NCBI GenBank assembly: GCA_963966185.1
Contig: CAWZYM010000322.1
Location: 1-64,000, forward strand
Reading direction: 5' to 3'
DNA length: 64,000 nucleotides
Source of the DNA: Rhabditoides inermis
Lineage: Eukaryota; Nematoda; Chromadorea; Rhabditida; Rhabditidae
In this document: positions 24,207-41,625 of the stretch, one piece after another
How the letters are laid out: the number at the start of each line of letters is the position of its first letter
Position numbering within the stretch: position 1 is the stretch's first letter
Translations under genes and position numbers: made by a program
Notes under the pieces: generated by a model
Told to the model about the DNA's origin: nothing
The model's database searches: none
What the model saw: the letters and a program-made list of their open reading frames with translations, nothing else

Positions 24207-26054
24207 CTACTTGGTCTCGAATCGAGGCAGGAACAGGCCAAACTTGTGCTCGATGCCGGAGAAAGTGGCCTGCGCGAGGCGGTAGCCCCCAATGTGATCC
24301 GGGTTCAGAGAAGACTCGTCCAGCATGGTCGCGTGCTGCGACACCTAAACACAGAGAATAGATGTGACTCTCTCAGCCACACATACATCTACACCGACTA
24401 CTTCTAATCCACCTTCAATCAATATGCAATCCAATACTTCGACAGCAGCTACTTCTACACGGGCAATGGATAATGGATAACGTAAGCATCCCTTTAGTAT
24501 TGCAGTGATTGTGATGTCATGTGCAACCGTAATGATTCCGGGTAAATCCCTGACTCTTCTCTCTCTCTCTGACTACTTTTACATTACAAGTACACAGTAC
24601 ACCCTCCCACCTCCGATCCAGTCGGACGACTGCCGCCGAAATCCACATAGAACAGACGCTGAAGCACCTCGTACGTCAGCAGGGTCACCGCGAACTGCAA
24701 GGCATCGGTCGTCCCTCCCTCCCTCTCTCTCTCTCTCTCTTCCTCTCTCTCCCCTCCCTCTCTTCCTCTCTCTCTCTCTCTCTATCCCTCTCCTTTCTCT
24801 CTCATATCTCCCCTCTCTCTCTCCTATCTCTCTCTCTCCCTCCCTCTTTACCTGTGGGGAGCTCCTGCACACCCTGGCCGCGGTTCCCTTCCAGAATGCC
24901 TTCGGGCCCTCCTCTGCCATCACCTTCCGGAAGCAGTCTGCAACATTAATATCAATCAATCAATCAAACAATCACTTATCCAGAATCGCTATATCAGAAC
25001 TATACTACAGTTGTGGTTTATATCCGCGTCTGAAACATTCATAATGTGATAACGACTTCTAGTATTAGTAATGAGTCATAAAACACACCATCGTATCCAC
25101 AACACGCTATTTGCCCCACAACAAATACGCAACACTACTGCGTGATCCCACAACACAACTGACTCGTTCGAAAACAATAGCTCGAGACTTTGCCAAGACA
25201 ACACAACCGATGCACCCACCAATGAATCTGCTGTGATTTACGAACAAATACGCAACACTACGTGATAACGTGATCCCACAACTAACCGTTTGAAACAATG
25301 TATAGTAACAAACTAGTACACGCCAAAAACCAACTCAACACAACTGGTGCGCGTATCATCATTCAGCTATCATAACTCTTTCTGCTCCTCTCCCACTCTC
25401 TCACCCACCAATGACTCCGCTGTGACTTCCGAACAAGTAACATCATTCACACTCAGCTATCATAACCAACATAACTCGTTCCCCACCCACCGATGACTCC
25501 GGTGTAGGTGGTCTGTCCGGCCCTGGCGGCCACTTGCAGCCGTGTCTTGATCACATCGGCCGGGGTGACCAGGCCGGCCGCCGGCACGCCTGCGATGAAC
25601 GCCGAACAGAACAGAGACGCCGGCGAGTTGTGGCCCTGCAAGCACATCACATATACGTTTCAGGGTACAGTCATCATATACATCACAGTTTAGAAAATAA
25701 TCAGACCATGCATTCCACTCCACCACTTCAACCCACATCCTCATCAGCCGACGCTAGTTTGGCGTGCGCGTAGGCGGGGAAGTAGATGGCCGAGAAGGGA
25801 ACGTCGCGCAGGAAACACGCACGCGCACCCTGAAAGTAGACAATCGATACGAAGTGCTGTCTCGATCACATCACAAATCTCATCAGAAAGTGAAACAGCA
25901 CCCTGAGAGACAGTCACTATAATCACTACAATAATGAAAACAATCTAAAAATTCTTGTAAGTTCTACTGTGAAACGCGATGCATACCTTGTAGAGTCCGA
26001 GGAATCCGAGCTCCTTGAGCACAGTGAACACACCGATCTGTAAAACAAATGGTC

Positions 26055-26100
<46 letters not shown>

Positions 26101-26610
26101 CTCTCTCTCATTCTCCCTCCCTCTCTCTTTCTTCCGCTCTCTCTCTCTCCCTTCCGCTCCCTCTCTCTCCCTTCCTCCCTCTCTCTCCTTTCCTCCCACC
26201 TTCTGTCCAGTCTGGATCTCTCCCGCCACTTGCAGGCGAATTTTCACAATTTCCAGCGGGTTCGTGAACACAACCTGAAAATGAATCATATTATTCATTT
26301 CCCAGAATCAGTACGCAACAACGCCTCTATGATTCGCATTTATCACTTCTTATGTAATTTGTCGTTTTTTTGCATATCAATGATCAGCAAAATCCTCAGT
26401 TGCAACTGTCACACAGATATCACATACCCCGCCCATATCCATACAGTAGCCATCCTGCACCGTACAGTACCCCTTCCTCACCTGACTGGCTCCTCCGCAC
26501 GCGCCGGCCAGGATCTCTCCGTAGAGCGGGATGTGGCCGCCCGTCGTCATCTTGTCGCGCACCTCAACGAACATGCACATCAGTCACTCTGTCTGCCTGC
26601 CTGTCAGTCT

Positions 26611-26641
<31 letters not shown>

Positions 26642-29600
26642 AGTCAGTCAGTCAGTCAGTCAGTCAGTCAGTCAGTCAGTCAGTCAGTCAGTCAGTCAGT
26701 CAGTCAGTCAGTCAGTCAGTCAGTCAGTCAGTCAGTCAGTCAGTCAGTCAGTCAGTCAGTCAGTCAGTCAGTCAGTCAGTCAGTCAGTCAGTCAGTCAGT
26801 CAGTCAGTCAGTCTGTCTGTCAGTCACTCTGTCTGTCAGTCTGTCAGTCTGTCAATCACTCTGTCTGCCTGTCTGTCAGTCACTCACATCATGATCTACT
26901 CATCAACGCAAGGACTCGTCACTTCAATCTAACCACAATCTAGCCTCTTCACCTACTCGTTACACTAGACCTTCTCACCAGCTCTACGCGTGGAATCGTC
27001 GAATTAATCAACCTCTCCCAGCTCTCGCTCTCCCGTCCACTACCCTGACCTAGCCAACCATCTGTCCTCGTTCAACACGACTTCCTTCCCCTCACCTGCT
27101 CCTCACCAGGCCTACTCGGTACAAAAAAACAATTACACATTCAACCACCTCTCTCTCCTGTTACTCAACTCATAGACGTCTTTAATCATCTCCTCACGCA
27201 TCGCTTTCTCACATCAATCTGAGTATGCAAATGCACCCCCCCCCCCTCTTACCAGATCGTTCATGGTGAGCTTGATGGCCTTCTCGGGAGCCACGCCCAC
27301 AATCTGCGGCAGCAGACCGCGGTACAGACCCAGCAGACCTCAACAAGGCAAATACAGTCAACAATACGTTTCGAGACAAGGTTTAACTGCCACTCCTCAT
27401 GGTACGATAATCAGTGTATGATTTTCAGTAGGTAAAAAAGGATCAATCAGATGCATATCTGTCTCCACTCACCATCGAAACGAAATACGAAATCAAAAAT
27501 CAACACTTTTCATGGTATAATAGTCAGTATGTGGATCTAGTAGGTAAAATGAAGATTAATAAGATAGGATAGGATAACATCCACTCACCCTCGAACTTGA
27601 CGACCTTGCGGAAACAGTCAATGCTGTTCTTGTACATCACCTCTCCCACGAAAGAGCCAGTGCGCTGGTTCTGGAAACAGAAAAAAACATGACTCATAAA
27701 GTATCTCGAAAAAAATGGAATCTACGTTTCGCACACGAGCAACATCAAGATCACCACCCATTCCCGTTAATACCTTTTGGATAGCTGATCCTCACATACC
27801 TGCAACTAACACCAACCTCTTCCACAAATCTAATCCCGACTGAAGCTTCATTCACATAGCCCCTTCCCTACCTGCATCCTAGTCTTGACGAGGTCGATGG
27901 GGTAGACGGCAGTGGCGCCGCACGCGCCAGCAATCGAACCCATCGCGAAACGGTACGCAGACTCCATGATCTGTAGGGAATGCGAGCATAAGAAAACAAC
28001 AACAAATACACAACAGAGGCTCAATACAACCCATATAAATAAAGTTGCTAATATTCGTTCCATTCGAGTCTCAACACTCACCACTCTGGAAGAAACAAAC
28101 GCTCAATAAACCTCTAGATCTAGATCCGACTACAGACACACATTCTCTTCCTTCTCTCTCTCTCTCTCTCTCTCTCTAACCCTCCCCACCCACCGCCGTG
28201 CCGACTCCACGCTCCTCCTTGCTGTTCACCGCCTTCACGTTGGTCAGACGGGTCATGTGCGACACCTGAAAGATACAGTATATCTCCGTCCCCCTACAGT
28301 ACCCTCCTTCTCGCTACAACATCCCTCCTACTCGCTACAGTATCCCTCCCTCTTACTACAGTACCCCTCTACCTCCCCACGCACCCTCTTGAGCCTCTCG
28401 GGGTCGATTCTCTCAATGTCGTGCTGGGAGAGCGTCTTCACACCCGGGTGGGCCAGCTCCGACAGATGGAACAGAATCTCCACCTGCAAGCAAGAGTCGT
28501 CATGGATGGACAAACTAGAATTCAAATTCATAATCATTATCGTACATGAATCACGAAAACCACACCTCTTTTTCTTTTAGAATGAAACTTCTTTTTTCAA
28601 ACAAAAAAATAAGTTTCACATTATCTATTAGAAAAGGAACACATATCAAGATCGATTGCTCGAATATACCCGAATTATCTTTATCTTTAATCGCAAGCCT
28701 ATTCACTCTTCCTGTCCCTCCTATACTCTCCATCCTCTCACCTAGAATACTAAAACACCTAAAGTTCAAATCCATCCATACGCGATCATCTCAAACAATG
28801 CAATGCAATGATCGAGGATCTACTGTGTCCTAATCACAAGCCAATCACTCTCTCTCTCTCCCTCTCTCTCCCTCCCTCTCCTTTCCCCCAACCCACCTCA
28901 TAGGGAGTGATCTGCGCGTAGCTCTGCGTCGCCTGCAGAAACTCCTCCTTCGTCATCTCCAGATCGAGGTTGCCTGCAAATCAAAACTATTCATACCGTA
29001 TACTACAAAAAGGTACTGCGTTAACACACAACAAACTCTGTACTGTTGATCTAGACATGTCAAGCCAGCCAAAAAGTGGTGGGGTGAGAATCCAACACCC
29101 ACTAGGGCCGTCTACAGCCGGCGGCGCTACTCGTGTCATCTCTTCACTTCACTATATACGTCAGCCTGGCTGAACCGCACGTGTTTGTCACGTGTTCAAC
29201 TGAGTGAATATTATCTCACAACTTGAGTGAAGTACATACTAGTTAAAACTATAAGACAATCATGAGCCCCATAAGCGGAGCCCCCAGTAGCTAGGTGTTT
29301 GGTACAGCTAGCCTATGGTGAGCTCAATATTTGCCGCACTGTACACTTCCTGTTGTGTTACTGTGTCTCTATACTCTCTTGGGAGATAAAGACCTTTATT
29401 ATTATAGAGCGATACCGAATAAAGTATTTGATTTGATTTATGATTTAATTTGATATATGATTCGACCCACCCCTGGCAATGCTCGTGTAGACCCTCTTGA
29501 TCAACTCCATCTTGGAAAGAAGGCTGTTGAACGCCGCATAGTACGGAAACGTCACCTGAACATGCCTAACGTAATCATACATCACCTACAGTAATCAAGG

Positions 29601-29895
29601 GGTTGAGTGACAAGGGATAGGAACGACACGACAACCTACCACCTCTCTCTCCCAGCACAACACCACACCTTCACCACCACACACAGCGATACCGTAACAG
29701 TTAACAGATACAGTACTCTCAAACACGGGGATCAGCAAACAGAGGAAGCAATCAACTTTTCAATAAACATCATCATCATCCTCGCTCTCGCTCGCTCGCA
29801 CAACTCACTCGCGCGTTCTCAAAGGCGAATGAAAACTGAAAAAGGGGGTGAGGGTCACGCACCGCACACACATGGCATGCACAAGTGAGTGGTCA

Positions 29896-29988
<93 letters not shown>

Positions 29989-32900
29989 ATCAATCGATCA
30001 ACTGACCTTGTGTCCGGTGGCGCTGCCTCCACTGACGGCGATGAGGTTCTGGCGGACAAACTCGGTGAGCAGGTGGCCCTTGATGGTAGTCATGATACGC
30101 TGGAAGTCGAGCGACGAGATCGTGCCGTCGCCCTTCTGGTCGTACCTGTACAGGGGGATGAGCTCTCTCTCTTTCTCTCTCTCTCTTTCTCTCTCTCCCC
30201 TCTCCCTCCCTCCCTCTCTCTCTCCCTCCCCCTCCTCACTTGTTGAACGCCTGCACTCCCTGCTCCTCGTAGAAATCATGCAGCAGCTGACAGAACGCAT
30301 AGTACGAGATCGACCGCTTCTTGTCTCTGAAAAATATTACATTTTATGAATCATATTTTTATTTATTTGTTTGTTTCAAAAACTTCCTTATCCATATATT
30401 TGCTACATTCCGCTTCAAATACTACATTCCAATATTCCAAACAATTACAGAATTGTTTCAAAAAAGGGGGGAGGAAGCCCCTGCATTTTTTCTCTGTCCC
30501 TGCAAACTATTCGATTCCAAGCCGATTGTTTCAGAAACCTCCTCCTTCATATATTCGCACAGTGAAACACATATTCCACATTCTCCCTTTCAACCAAAAT
30601 GTTTGAACCCATAGTCTGCAACGTTGGTGCATACAAGTGATCTCGGCTGAATAATTCTGATAAGACTACCACACTACCCTACAGTCCAGCTGGGAGAGAG
30701 AAATGATCTATGCCACTCCGGACGCGAAAAAATCGAAACGCCGCGGTTACATGGATGAGAAAAACGCGTACGTGATAGATGCCAACTTCGATAATATCAA
30801 TACGCGCTATCCACGCGTCCGCAGAGAAGGAAGAACACTCATTGGCCATCCATTGCATTCAAAACATAGAGAGAGACACTTTAAAACATACACAATGTGA
30901 ATCAGTGAATCAGCTGATTGAGATGATAAAGCAAAACTCATTGGATAGCACGTAAAATATATATGAAAAAAACAGATGAGCAGCATCCAGTACAGCAGTT
31001 ACTCAGTTAAAATTTTTGACCAAAAAATTTGACCTTCTCGAATGCTCTTCTCGATCGTCATTGACCAGTGCCGACTTGGCGCCAAAAAAATTTGGTCAAA
31101 TATTTTCAACTGAATAACTGCTTAACATTCAAAAGTAAAGAGTCAATAACAAACGCCGACTCACTTGCCAAAGTAGCGCTTGATAAAGTCCGAGCTGAAG
31201 TCAAAGTCGTGGTCGTGCAGCGGCTGAGTGTGCCTGGAATTACACAATCAAATAATCAATCGATATTACAGCAAATCAATCAATCAATAAATCAATCGCC
31301 TCTCACCTGATGACCGCCTCAAACTCGTCGCAGGTGATGGAATCGGACGAATTGCGGTCAAAGATCTCAAAGGCGGTCAGGTACAGAGCGTCCGGGCTGG
31401 AATATATGATTATATAGCAAAACTTATAACTTTGTTTGAACATACATTTGTTTTACAAATTGTAGTTATCATGTAACAACTGTTACTACTGAATTGGGCT
31501 CATCAAGGCAAGGCAAACAACTTACGTGAAAATACAACATACGTTTCAAGAACCCATCACCTCCCATTGCGCATGTCAGTAACGATACATGCTTGCTACT
31601 CACCTGCAGAGAATAGCCTCAAACGCGCAGAACTCCTCAAACGAGATATCGCCGTCCTTGGTGGTATCCGCGGCCGACGCGAGCAGACGCACACTCTCCC
31701 GGTTGTACTCCTTCCCGTCAGTAGAGTGGAACATGCCCAGGTAGCTGAACAAAGATCATTGCATGTCTACAGTACATCAAAGCAAACACAAATACAGTAC
31801 CTACTACCCACCGGTAGATGATTGAACATTGGTAATTGTGTATCTACAGTACGATAAAGACGAATACAGTACCCCTACTACAGTACTCACTGGCAGATGA
31901 TACTAATTGTATGTCTACAGTACCGTAAACACGAATACAAAACCCCTACTACAGTACGCACCGGCAGATGAAGTCCTCGCTGGTCATGACCGTCTTGCCG
32001 TCCTTGGTCGTCTTCGAGGCATAGCGGTCGAAGATGGGGCGGAGATGCGCGGGGTTCGCGCGCGGGATCGCACCTGCAAGAGTATGTAATGGTAATCGAG
32101 GATTGAGGATATCAATTCGATTGTTAAAGATGTTCGAGTGAAACTCAAGAAACTGAATGCTTGATTACTACGCTGATAACTACTGATTGTTACTGATTAA
32201 TACCTGATACACGCGGGGTCGGACCTGTAATCCAGGAAAATAAATAGGTGACGCTGACGAGTTTGGGAAACAAACTCATTCCAGGATTAATACGTTCCAT
32301 ACGCAACATTGAAAAGACGAAATGTATGTTTCACCAACGCCCCAAATAATACAAGTCCTTCAGGCGTGAATATGGATAGTTTTCCAACCCAATACAATGA
32401 GATTCAAACGAGATGGGACGCTGACCCCCGTACAAATATCACAGCTGAATCAGTATCAAAAAGTTCGGGAAACGGAAAGATCAGAGCATACAGTGTACCC
32501 TTACCCCTGGCGACATATATACACATACTATCAGTGAGGACTGACCCCTGGCGGCGAGTGCCGAGTCGACGTTGCACTGCGCGGTGCGGGCCGCGGGCAG
32601 CAGGGAGGCGAGGCGCGACAGAGGCGACGAGTGCGAGTGGAACTGCAAACATTGCATTGTAGGTGTGCTCAGTCTCTACGTAAGCCATTCGGGAGAGTTT
32701 CGAAGGGATAGCAAGGTATCCCGAAATGTTCGGGGGTATTCGAGCGTGTTCCGAAGGCGATTCGGGGGTGTTTGGAGGGCAATTCGAAAAGCGATTCGGG
32801 AGTGTTTCGAAGAGACTGAGCCGCTAATTGTACGATCCAAGACAGTTACCCATCATTATCAATTTCATTTCCCGGTTCCTGCATCCATGCATTTCATTTC

Positions 32901-33418
32901 CGCAATCACACAACTGCATGTGAATTGCACGTGTACTACTCCCCGAGCATTGATTTGCCATTGATTCTCGGTGTTATTGTACTCCCGCTGTTGTTACAAC
33001 TCGCATTGAGTATCGCGTTAGATAAGTGTACATCACTTGCCACATTTACCCCATACAATCGCTACTACGCAAAACACTGGCGCGACGCGCGCCGGAAAGT
33101 ATGTACTGATAAGACGTTTGAAATATGACACGGTGCTGATATGATATCATAGACTGGTCAGAGGGTGAGTGTGAGTGATAGTGATAGCGGACGAAAAACA
33201 ACCGCAGCGCCGGCCAGACAACCAAGTGACCACGCAGCGCCCCAAGGTCACCACAAATGCAAAGAATTGGGATAATATGAACAATCAATCAATCACGAAT
33301 AAACAAGTAAACAAAGGTATAAACAACTCACGGGATCGTTGGCATTTCGTCCGTCTAGAGAGCGGGCGCGCTGCGAGTGGAGCACATGATCGAAGCCGCC
33401 GGATGCGAAGCTGTCCAT
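24207..33418 (-). CDS. SLC25A12/13: Calcium-binding mitochondrial aspartate/glutamate carrier (aralar/citrin)
   Basis: Exchanges mitochondrial aspartate for cytosolic glutamate plus a proton across the inner membrane, feeding the malate-aspartate shuttle; cytosolic-side EF hands sense calcium. I assembled 23 coding exons: 33418-33332, 32642-32546, 32073-31962, 31744-31604, 31396-31307, 31233-31165, 30326-30240, 30145-30007, 29555-29471, 28973-28897, 28483-28385, 28265-28194, 27970-27872, 27670-27589, 27338-27253, 26562-26482, 26274-26200, 26037-25987, 25829-25737, 25635-25491, 24937-24852, 24694-24611 and 24344-24207. They sum to 2175 nt, 724 residues. EF-hand-like loops include [25 protein letters not shown] and [13 protein letters not shown]. 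The three carrier signatures are [20 protein letters not shown] and [10 protein letters not shown]. The C-terminus has [15 protein letters not shown] and KFGLFLP. It is longer than the roughly 675-residue human proteins because of a Ser-rich N-terminal extension of about 50 residues. The ATG at 33418 lies 10 nt past an AG acceptor. Confidence 0.97.
26609..26816. repeat. (CAGT)n microsatellite, about 200 bp
   Basis: An almost perfect tetranucleotide run in the intron between aralar exons 26482-26562 and 27253-27338, with a variant (CTGT) edge on each side. Open frames reading Ser-Val-Ser-Gln across it are artefacts of the 4-bp period. Confidence 0.97.
29895..29999. repeat. (CAAT)n microsatellite
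   Basis: About 25 units of aatc in the aralar intron directly beside exon 30007-30145. Shorter runs of the same tetranucleotide occur at 24953, 34769, 50037 and 63706. Confidence 0.95.
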
Positions 33419-34457
33419 CAAATGCCCGACTGTAAACACAAACATAAACAAGTAAACAAACAAAAAATATCGAAACTTGGCGCGCGAGAAAACAACAAGA
33501 CGGCGAACAATGCGCAACACGCGCCAATTGTCAATCGGCGCGCTATGCGCAGCAAGTGTTGAGTGGGCGGGCCACAAATCAATGCGGAACTGGTTCAAAT
33601 CTTCTTCAAAGACACAACACGACGATGCTATATATTTGCAGGCAAGGCAGACGGGCGGCGAATAATAAACACGACATGCCGTTCTTTCGTCCGACGGACG
33701 ACACAGCAGCCCGATAACTCTCTCTCTCACACAAACACCCACCCATCAGTCCAGCCGCAGTCCCAAAGACCACACGCACACAAACCCATCGCATTCGAAT
33801 CAATACACCTGTGCGCTGGAAACACGGAAACAACCAAAGCCTCTCGTCTCGCTGAGAAACGCATGGAAGATAACCTCGTTTCAGGCGAGCCAGTGAGAGG
33901 ATAGCTCCCACGCACCGCATATGTGCGATCGATGTGTTGGACCCTGGTGAGAGAGAGAAGAGCGAGCTCTCGGCAGCGGCAACAGCACCGCCTGCCAGAG
34001 AAAAGAGAGACGAGCTTTTGGAAAACAGCTCGAGTGTGTAAACTGCCATACCTCCTCTGTTCCCCGTTCGCTCGTCGTCACTCATTCCTTATCAACCACC
34101 GCTACGCTACTCTCCATCCATCCCACACACCATCAATAACACAGTACAACATCACTCCACAACTTTGTTGACCAAAACGTGTGTAAAACAACAATGTAAA
34201 AACGAGGCGCAGCGACGCAAACGAACAGGAGAAAACGGTGGCAAGATTCAACAGGGACAAAATCAACAACTATTCATAGAAACGTAATTTCTCTCTAATG
34301 TGTACAGAGTGAACATGCGAGGGTAGGGGGAGGGGTTCGAGCGGGGCAGAAAGTGTCCACCCTGCCGTCTCTCTCACAGCTGGCTTGACAAGTGAGTGTT
34401 CAGATATAACAACTGTGACTGTGTGCGTGCGAGCATGCATCTCTCTCCTCTCCTCTC
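33419..34457. other. Intergenic region between aralar and the BAP18-like gene
   Basis: No coding exon recognised. An acceptor (tttacag on the minus strand) sits at 33429, so a 5' untranslated exon of aralar may lie here, or the site may receive a spliced leader. Longer open frames here on either strand lack splice-consistent continuation and show no coding bias. Confidence 0.5.
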
Positions 34458-38560
<4,103 letters not shown>

Positions 38561-38627
38561 GCCTCCTCCGGTTTCTCTCTGCTCCTCGAATGCGCGCGCT
38601 CGCCTCGCCTCACAACACCCCTGTCTC

Positions 38628-39214
38628 CTGTAAACAGTCGATAAACAAATACAAAACAATCGATCAATCAAATATCAAGATATGGTTACTGTTTCGCAAC
38701 AGAATGGGAAATCAATCAATTCAGAGCCAACGCGCATGCACATAGCATCAATAAAAAATCTTATTATAAACGAAAAACGAGACACAACAATCACATTCAC
38801 ATCGGAATTCGCAATAAGTTATTAATCACTCAATAATAGCAAATCATAACGACAAGAGAAAGCTCTTTCTAATACGACTAACACGACGTTGAGCCACAGA
38901 CAATCGCGACCTGCAATACAGTACTTTTATAGAATAAGGACGAATAAACAAGTCAACTAGGGACTAGACAGAAAAAATACACCCCAAACAACAATTTCGT
39001 CCAAATGCATTACGTAAAACTTACAATTCACAAAAAAATATAATTTATAAGACCACCTTTCTCCTTACCTTTGCAGAATATGCGCATACACTCCACTCAC
39101 AGAATCATCCCTACTAGAGCAGGCTGTCCACAAAACACCCATCTCTCCACTCCCTACTTGATCCACAACCCCCCCCCCTATCCACTCACCTCTCCTCTCG
39201 CTCCTCCTCCTCCC
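38628..39214. other. Short EMC10 to BAP18 intergenic region
   Basis: About 590 bp separate the EMC10 stop (39215) from the acceptor that opens the BAP18 first exon (38627). Both genes are on the minus strand. It is AT-rich with no promoter word recognised, a spacing compatible with read-through transcription. Confidence 0.45.
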
Positions 39215-41625
39215 CTACTGTCCTCCCTCTCCGGCGTCCGGGTTCACAGCGTTCGAGATCACCACAAACAGCACCACCGGCACGATGTACATCCACTGAA
39301 ACAAAGAACCACATAAAGTGAGAATTGTAAAAAAAATCACAACTAGATTACACATAAACCAAAGCAAGAATTGTACATCCACTGGAACGAAGAACGCTCC
39401 GTGGATTCATACCCGTAAGAATTGTGCAAAATAAGTTTTCAGTGTTCATGTGATAACATGAATTGACAATCCCGCAATCACAATGGCCATGACGGTAAAT
39501 GACGAGACGAGACGATCAAATCAAAAAGTTCACATCACGCTTCTTTTCTCACGTTTCGTAAAAAGCACGGCGGGCGAGACGATCAAATAAAAAAGTGCAC
39601 ATGTGACTTTTCCGACACTTTTTTTTTAATTTTTGACACTCAATTTTTAAAAAAAAGTGCACATGATCCTTTTCAACTCACGTATTTGACAAGACGATCA
39701 AATGTTTAAAAACCGTTCACATCACAGTGCCTCTTCTACCCACGTATTTTGCGAGGAAGCTCCTGTTGTCCTGTTCGGCTCCGTGCTGGCGCGCCTTCTT
39801 CTCCCGCTCCATCTTGTGCACGAACGACGCCGTGTCAGGGCTACAACACATTACTAGTCTACTAGTCATTATAAAATTGAAAGTTAAATATTAATTTCAA
39901 CGAACATAAACGTTCCGTACCATTCACGATTCATTGTAAACGTAAAAGATACTTTCTATTATGTATATTTCTACAAACTTTTCGTACCACCAATATGATT
40001 ATAATGCAAAATGCAAACAATACGTTACTACTGCAACACTAGTGCGACATGGTTTCATTTACATCAATAGTACAGCTGTTTCGTGCAAATTATTTTAACC
40101 CATGCAAATTCCGTACTGCGAGAACGAATGAAATAAGTTTCACAACATGAACACGTTCACAGCGGATGAACTCTAACTTAATTCTTTGAAACGATCAACA
40201 CTACAAACTACAACCCCAACCCACCTCGGCAGGGTGGCCATGGTGTGCACGTGGACGCTGGTGTGCATCTGCTCCGCGCTGTCGGCACAGGCAGAGGAGG
40301 AGGAGGAGAAGGCCTGGAGTGAATGAGTAAGCAGGTAAACAAACAGGTAAACAAGTATAAGGTTCTTTTTAATATACAAGAATATATTAGCTAATTACAC
40401 AACGGAATCCTGGTTCGACTCTTCAACCTGCAGACAGGCTTACAAATAGAAATACGTAGACTAGTAGACTTCTAAGTAGTAACTTCCGAAAGTACAAGTA
40501 AAATCATCAAGACGGGTAAAGTAAACACGTAAACAAACAAACAGGCAACGCACGGGGTCGGCGTAGAGCGTGAATCCGTTGAGGGCGCGTCGCTCGCCGT
40601 CCACAGCCATCCACAACTGCTGCACCATGCGGGACGAGAGCACCGAACACTGCAACCGGGTTCATGTATGTGTTCTGTGTTCTGTATTCCGTGTTCTGTG
40701 TTGTGTTCTGTGTTCTGATAACCTCGTATAACGATTCGCATAACAGAATTAGGAAAAAAGAAAGAGATTGAACCAATAGATTCATCGGTTGTTACATTGC
40801 CACGTGAAACATAAACACTGCAAAGAATTCTTGATTGTTATAAAGCCTAGATTAGGTCGCATTGGAAAAAGGTATTGAAGAACTAATTTACACCGCAGTT
40901 GACATTGTAACATGAAACAAACATAGCACTGCTAGGAATTCGTGATAAAGATTAGATTCATGCTATGTGAAAAAGGGTTGTATTGAACAAATAATTAACA
41001 CCGCCGCTAACATTGTAACGTGAAGCACACTTTTCACATTTACAGTACATTTTCACGTTGGACGAAATTTACATACTAGAATGAAAAGAAACGTAGTCGA
41101 TCAAATCAAATTAAGAAGAAAAAAACTAGCCCAGAGCACGTACCGGCTTGGCGGACGTCTCGAACGTCTTGCCGTTGTTGGTCGTCTTCAGGCGCAGCAC
41201 CGACTCCTTGTTGCGAGACAGATCAGCGGCAAAACTCCTGCATTATTGGTGAACATTTAATTTTTAATTACATTGAAATTTACACACAAAATGTTTCCAG
41301 GTACAAAAAAGTATGGATCCAATAAAATTTATTTTAAAAAAAACTTCAGAAAGATACTCACTTGGTGGCGGGGGCGGCGGAGAAGACACCGGTGAAATTG
41401 CCATCGTACGACTTGCGCAGTTGCACACTGCCGTACGGCTGCGACGACTTCCAATCTAACAATCATACTATTGTTTGAATAAAATGATATCGTAATGAGG
41501 AAAATAAATAATAATAATAATAACGTTGTAAATAACGCACTATCGAGACTGTACTGTACGTCGAGTGAGAAGTCGGCAGCGACCGCGCCGACCGCCAACG
41601 CTACGCACATCGCATACAGCCACAT
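39215..41625 (-). CDS. EMC10: ER membrane protein complex subunit 10
   Basis: EMC10 is the lumenal, single-pass subunit of the EMC, which inserts tail-anchored and multi-pass proteins into the ER membrane. Exons 41625-41541, 41455-41362, 41237-41144, 40649-40554, 40313-40225, 39840-39744 and 39295-39215 sum to 636 nt, 211 residues. The N-terminus MWLYAMCVALAVGAVAADF is a signal peptide. A lumenal beta-rich part follows (SVQLRKSYDGNFTGVF, with one NFT sequon). Near the end come PDTASFVHKMEREKKARQ, SFLAKYWMYIVPVVLF and a transmembrane segment, matching the family C-terminus (human: PETAAFIERLEMEQ, SFFAKYWMYIIPVVLF). The stop follows an acidic/Gly tail. The ATG immediately follows an AG acceptor at 41626-41627, so either a 5' untranslated exon or a trans-spliced leader is joined there. 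Confidence 0.9.

Noticed and set aside
26609..26816. Regular short repeat that could be mistaken for a CRISPR array
   Set aside because: It is a continuous tetranucleotide run without spacers, in a eukaryotic intron.
26230..26943. 237-residue open frame with Ser-Val-Ser-Gln repeats
   Set aside because: A 4-bp (CAGT) repeat read in three frames. It lies in an aralar intron and has no splice-consistent extension.
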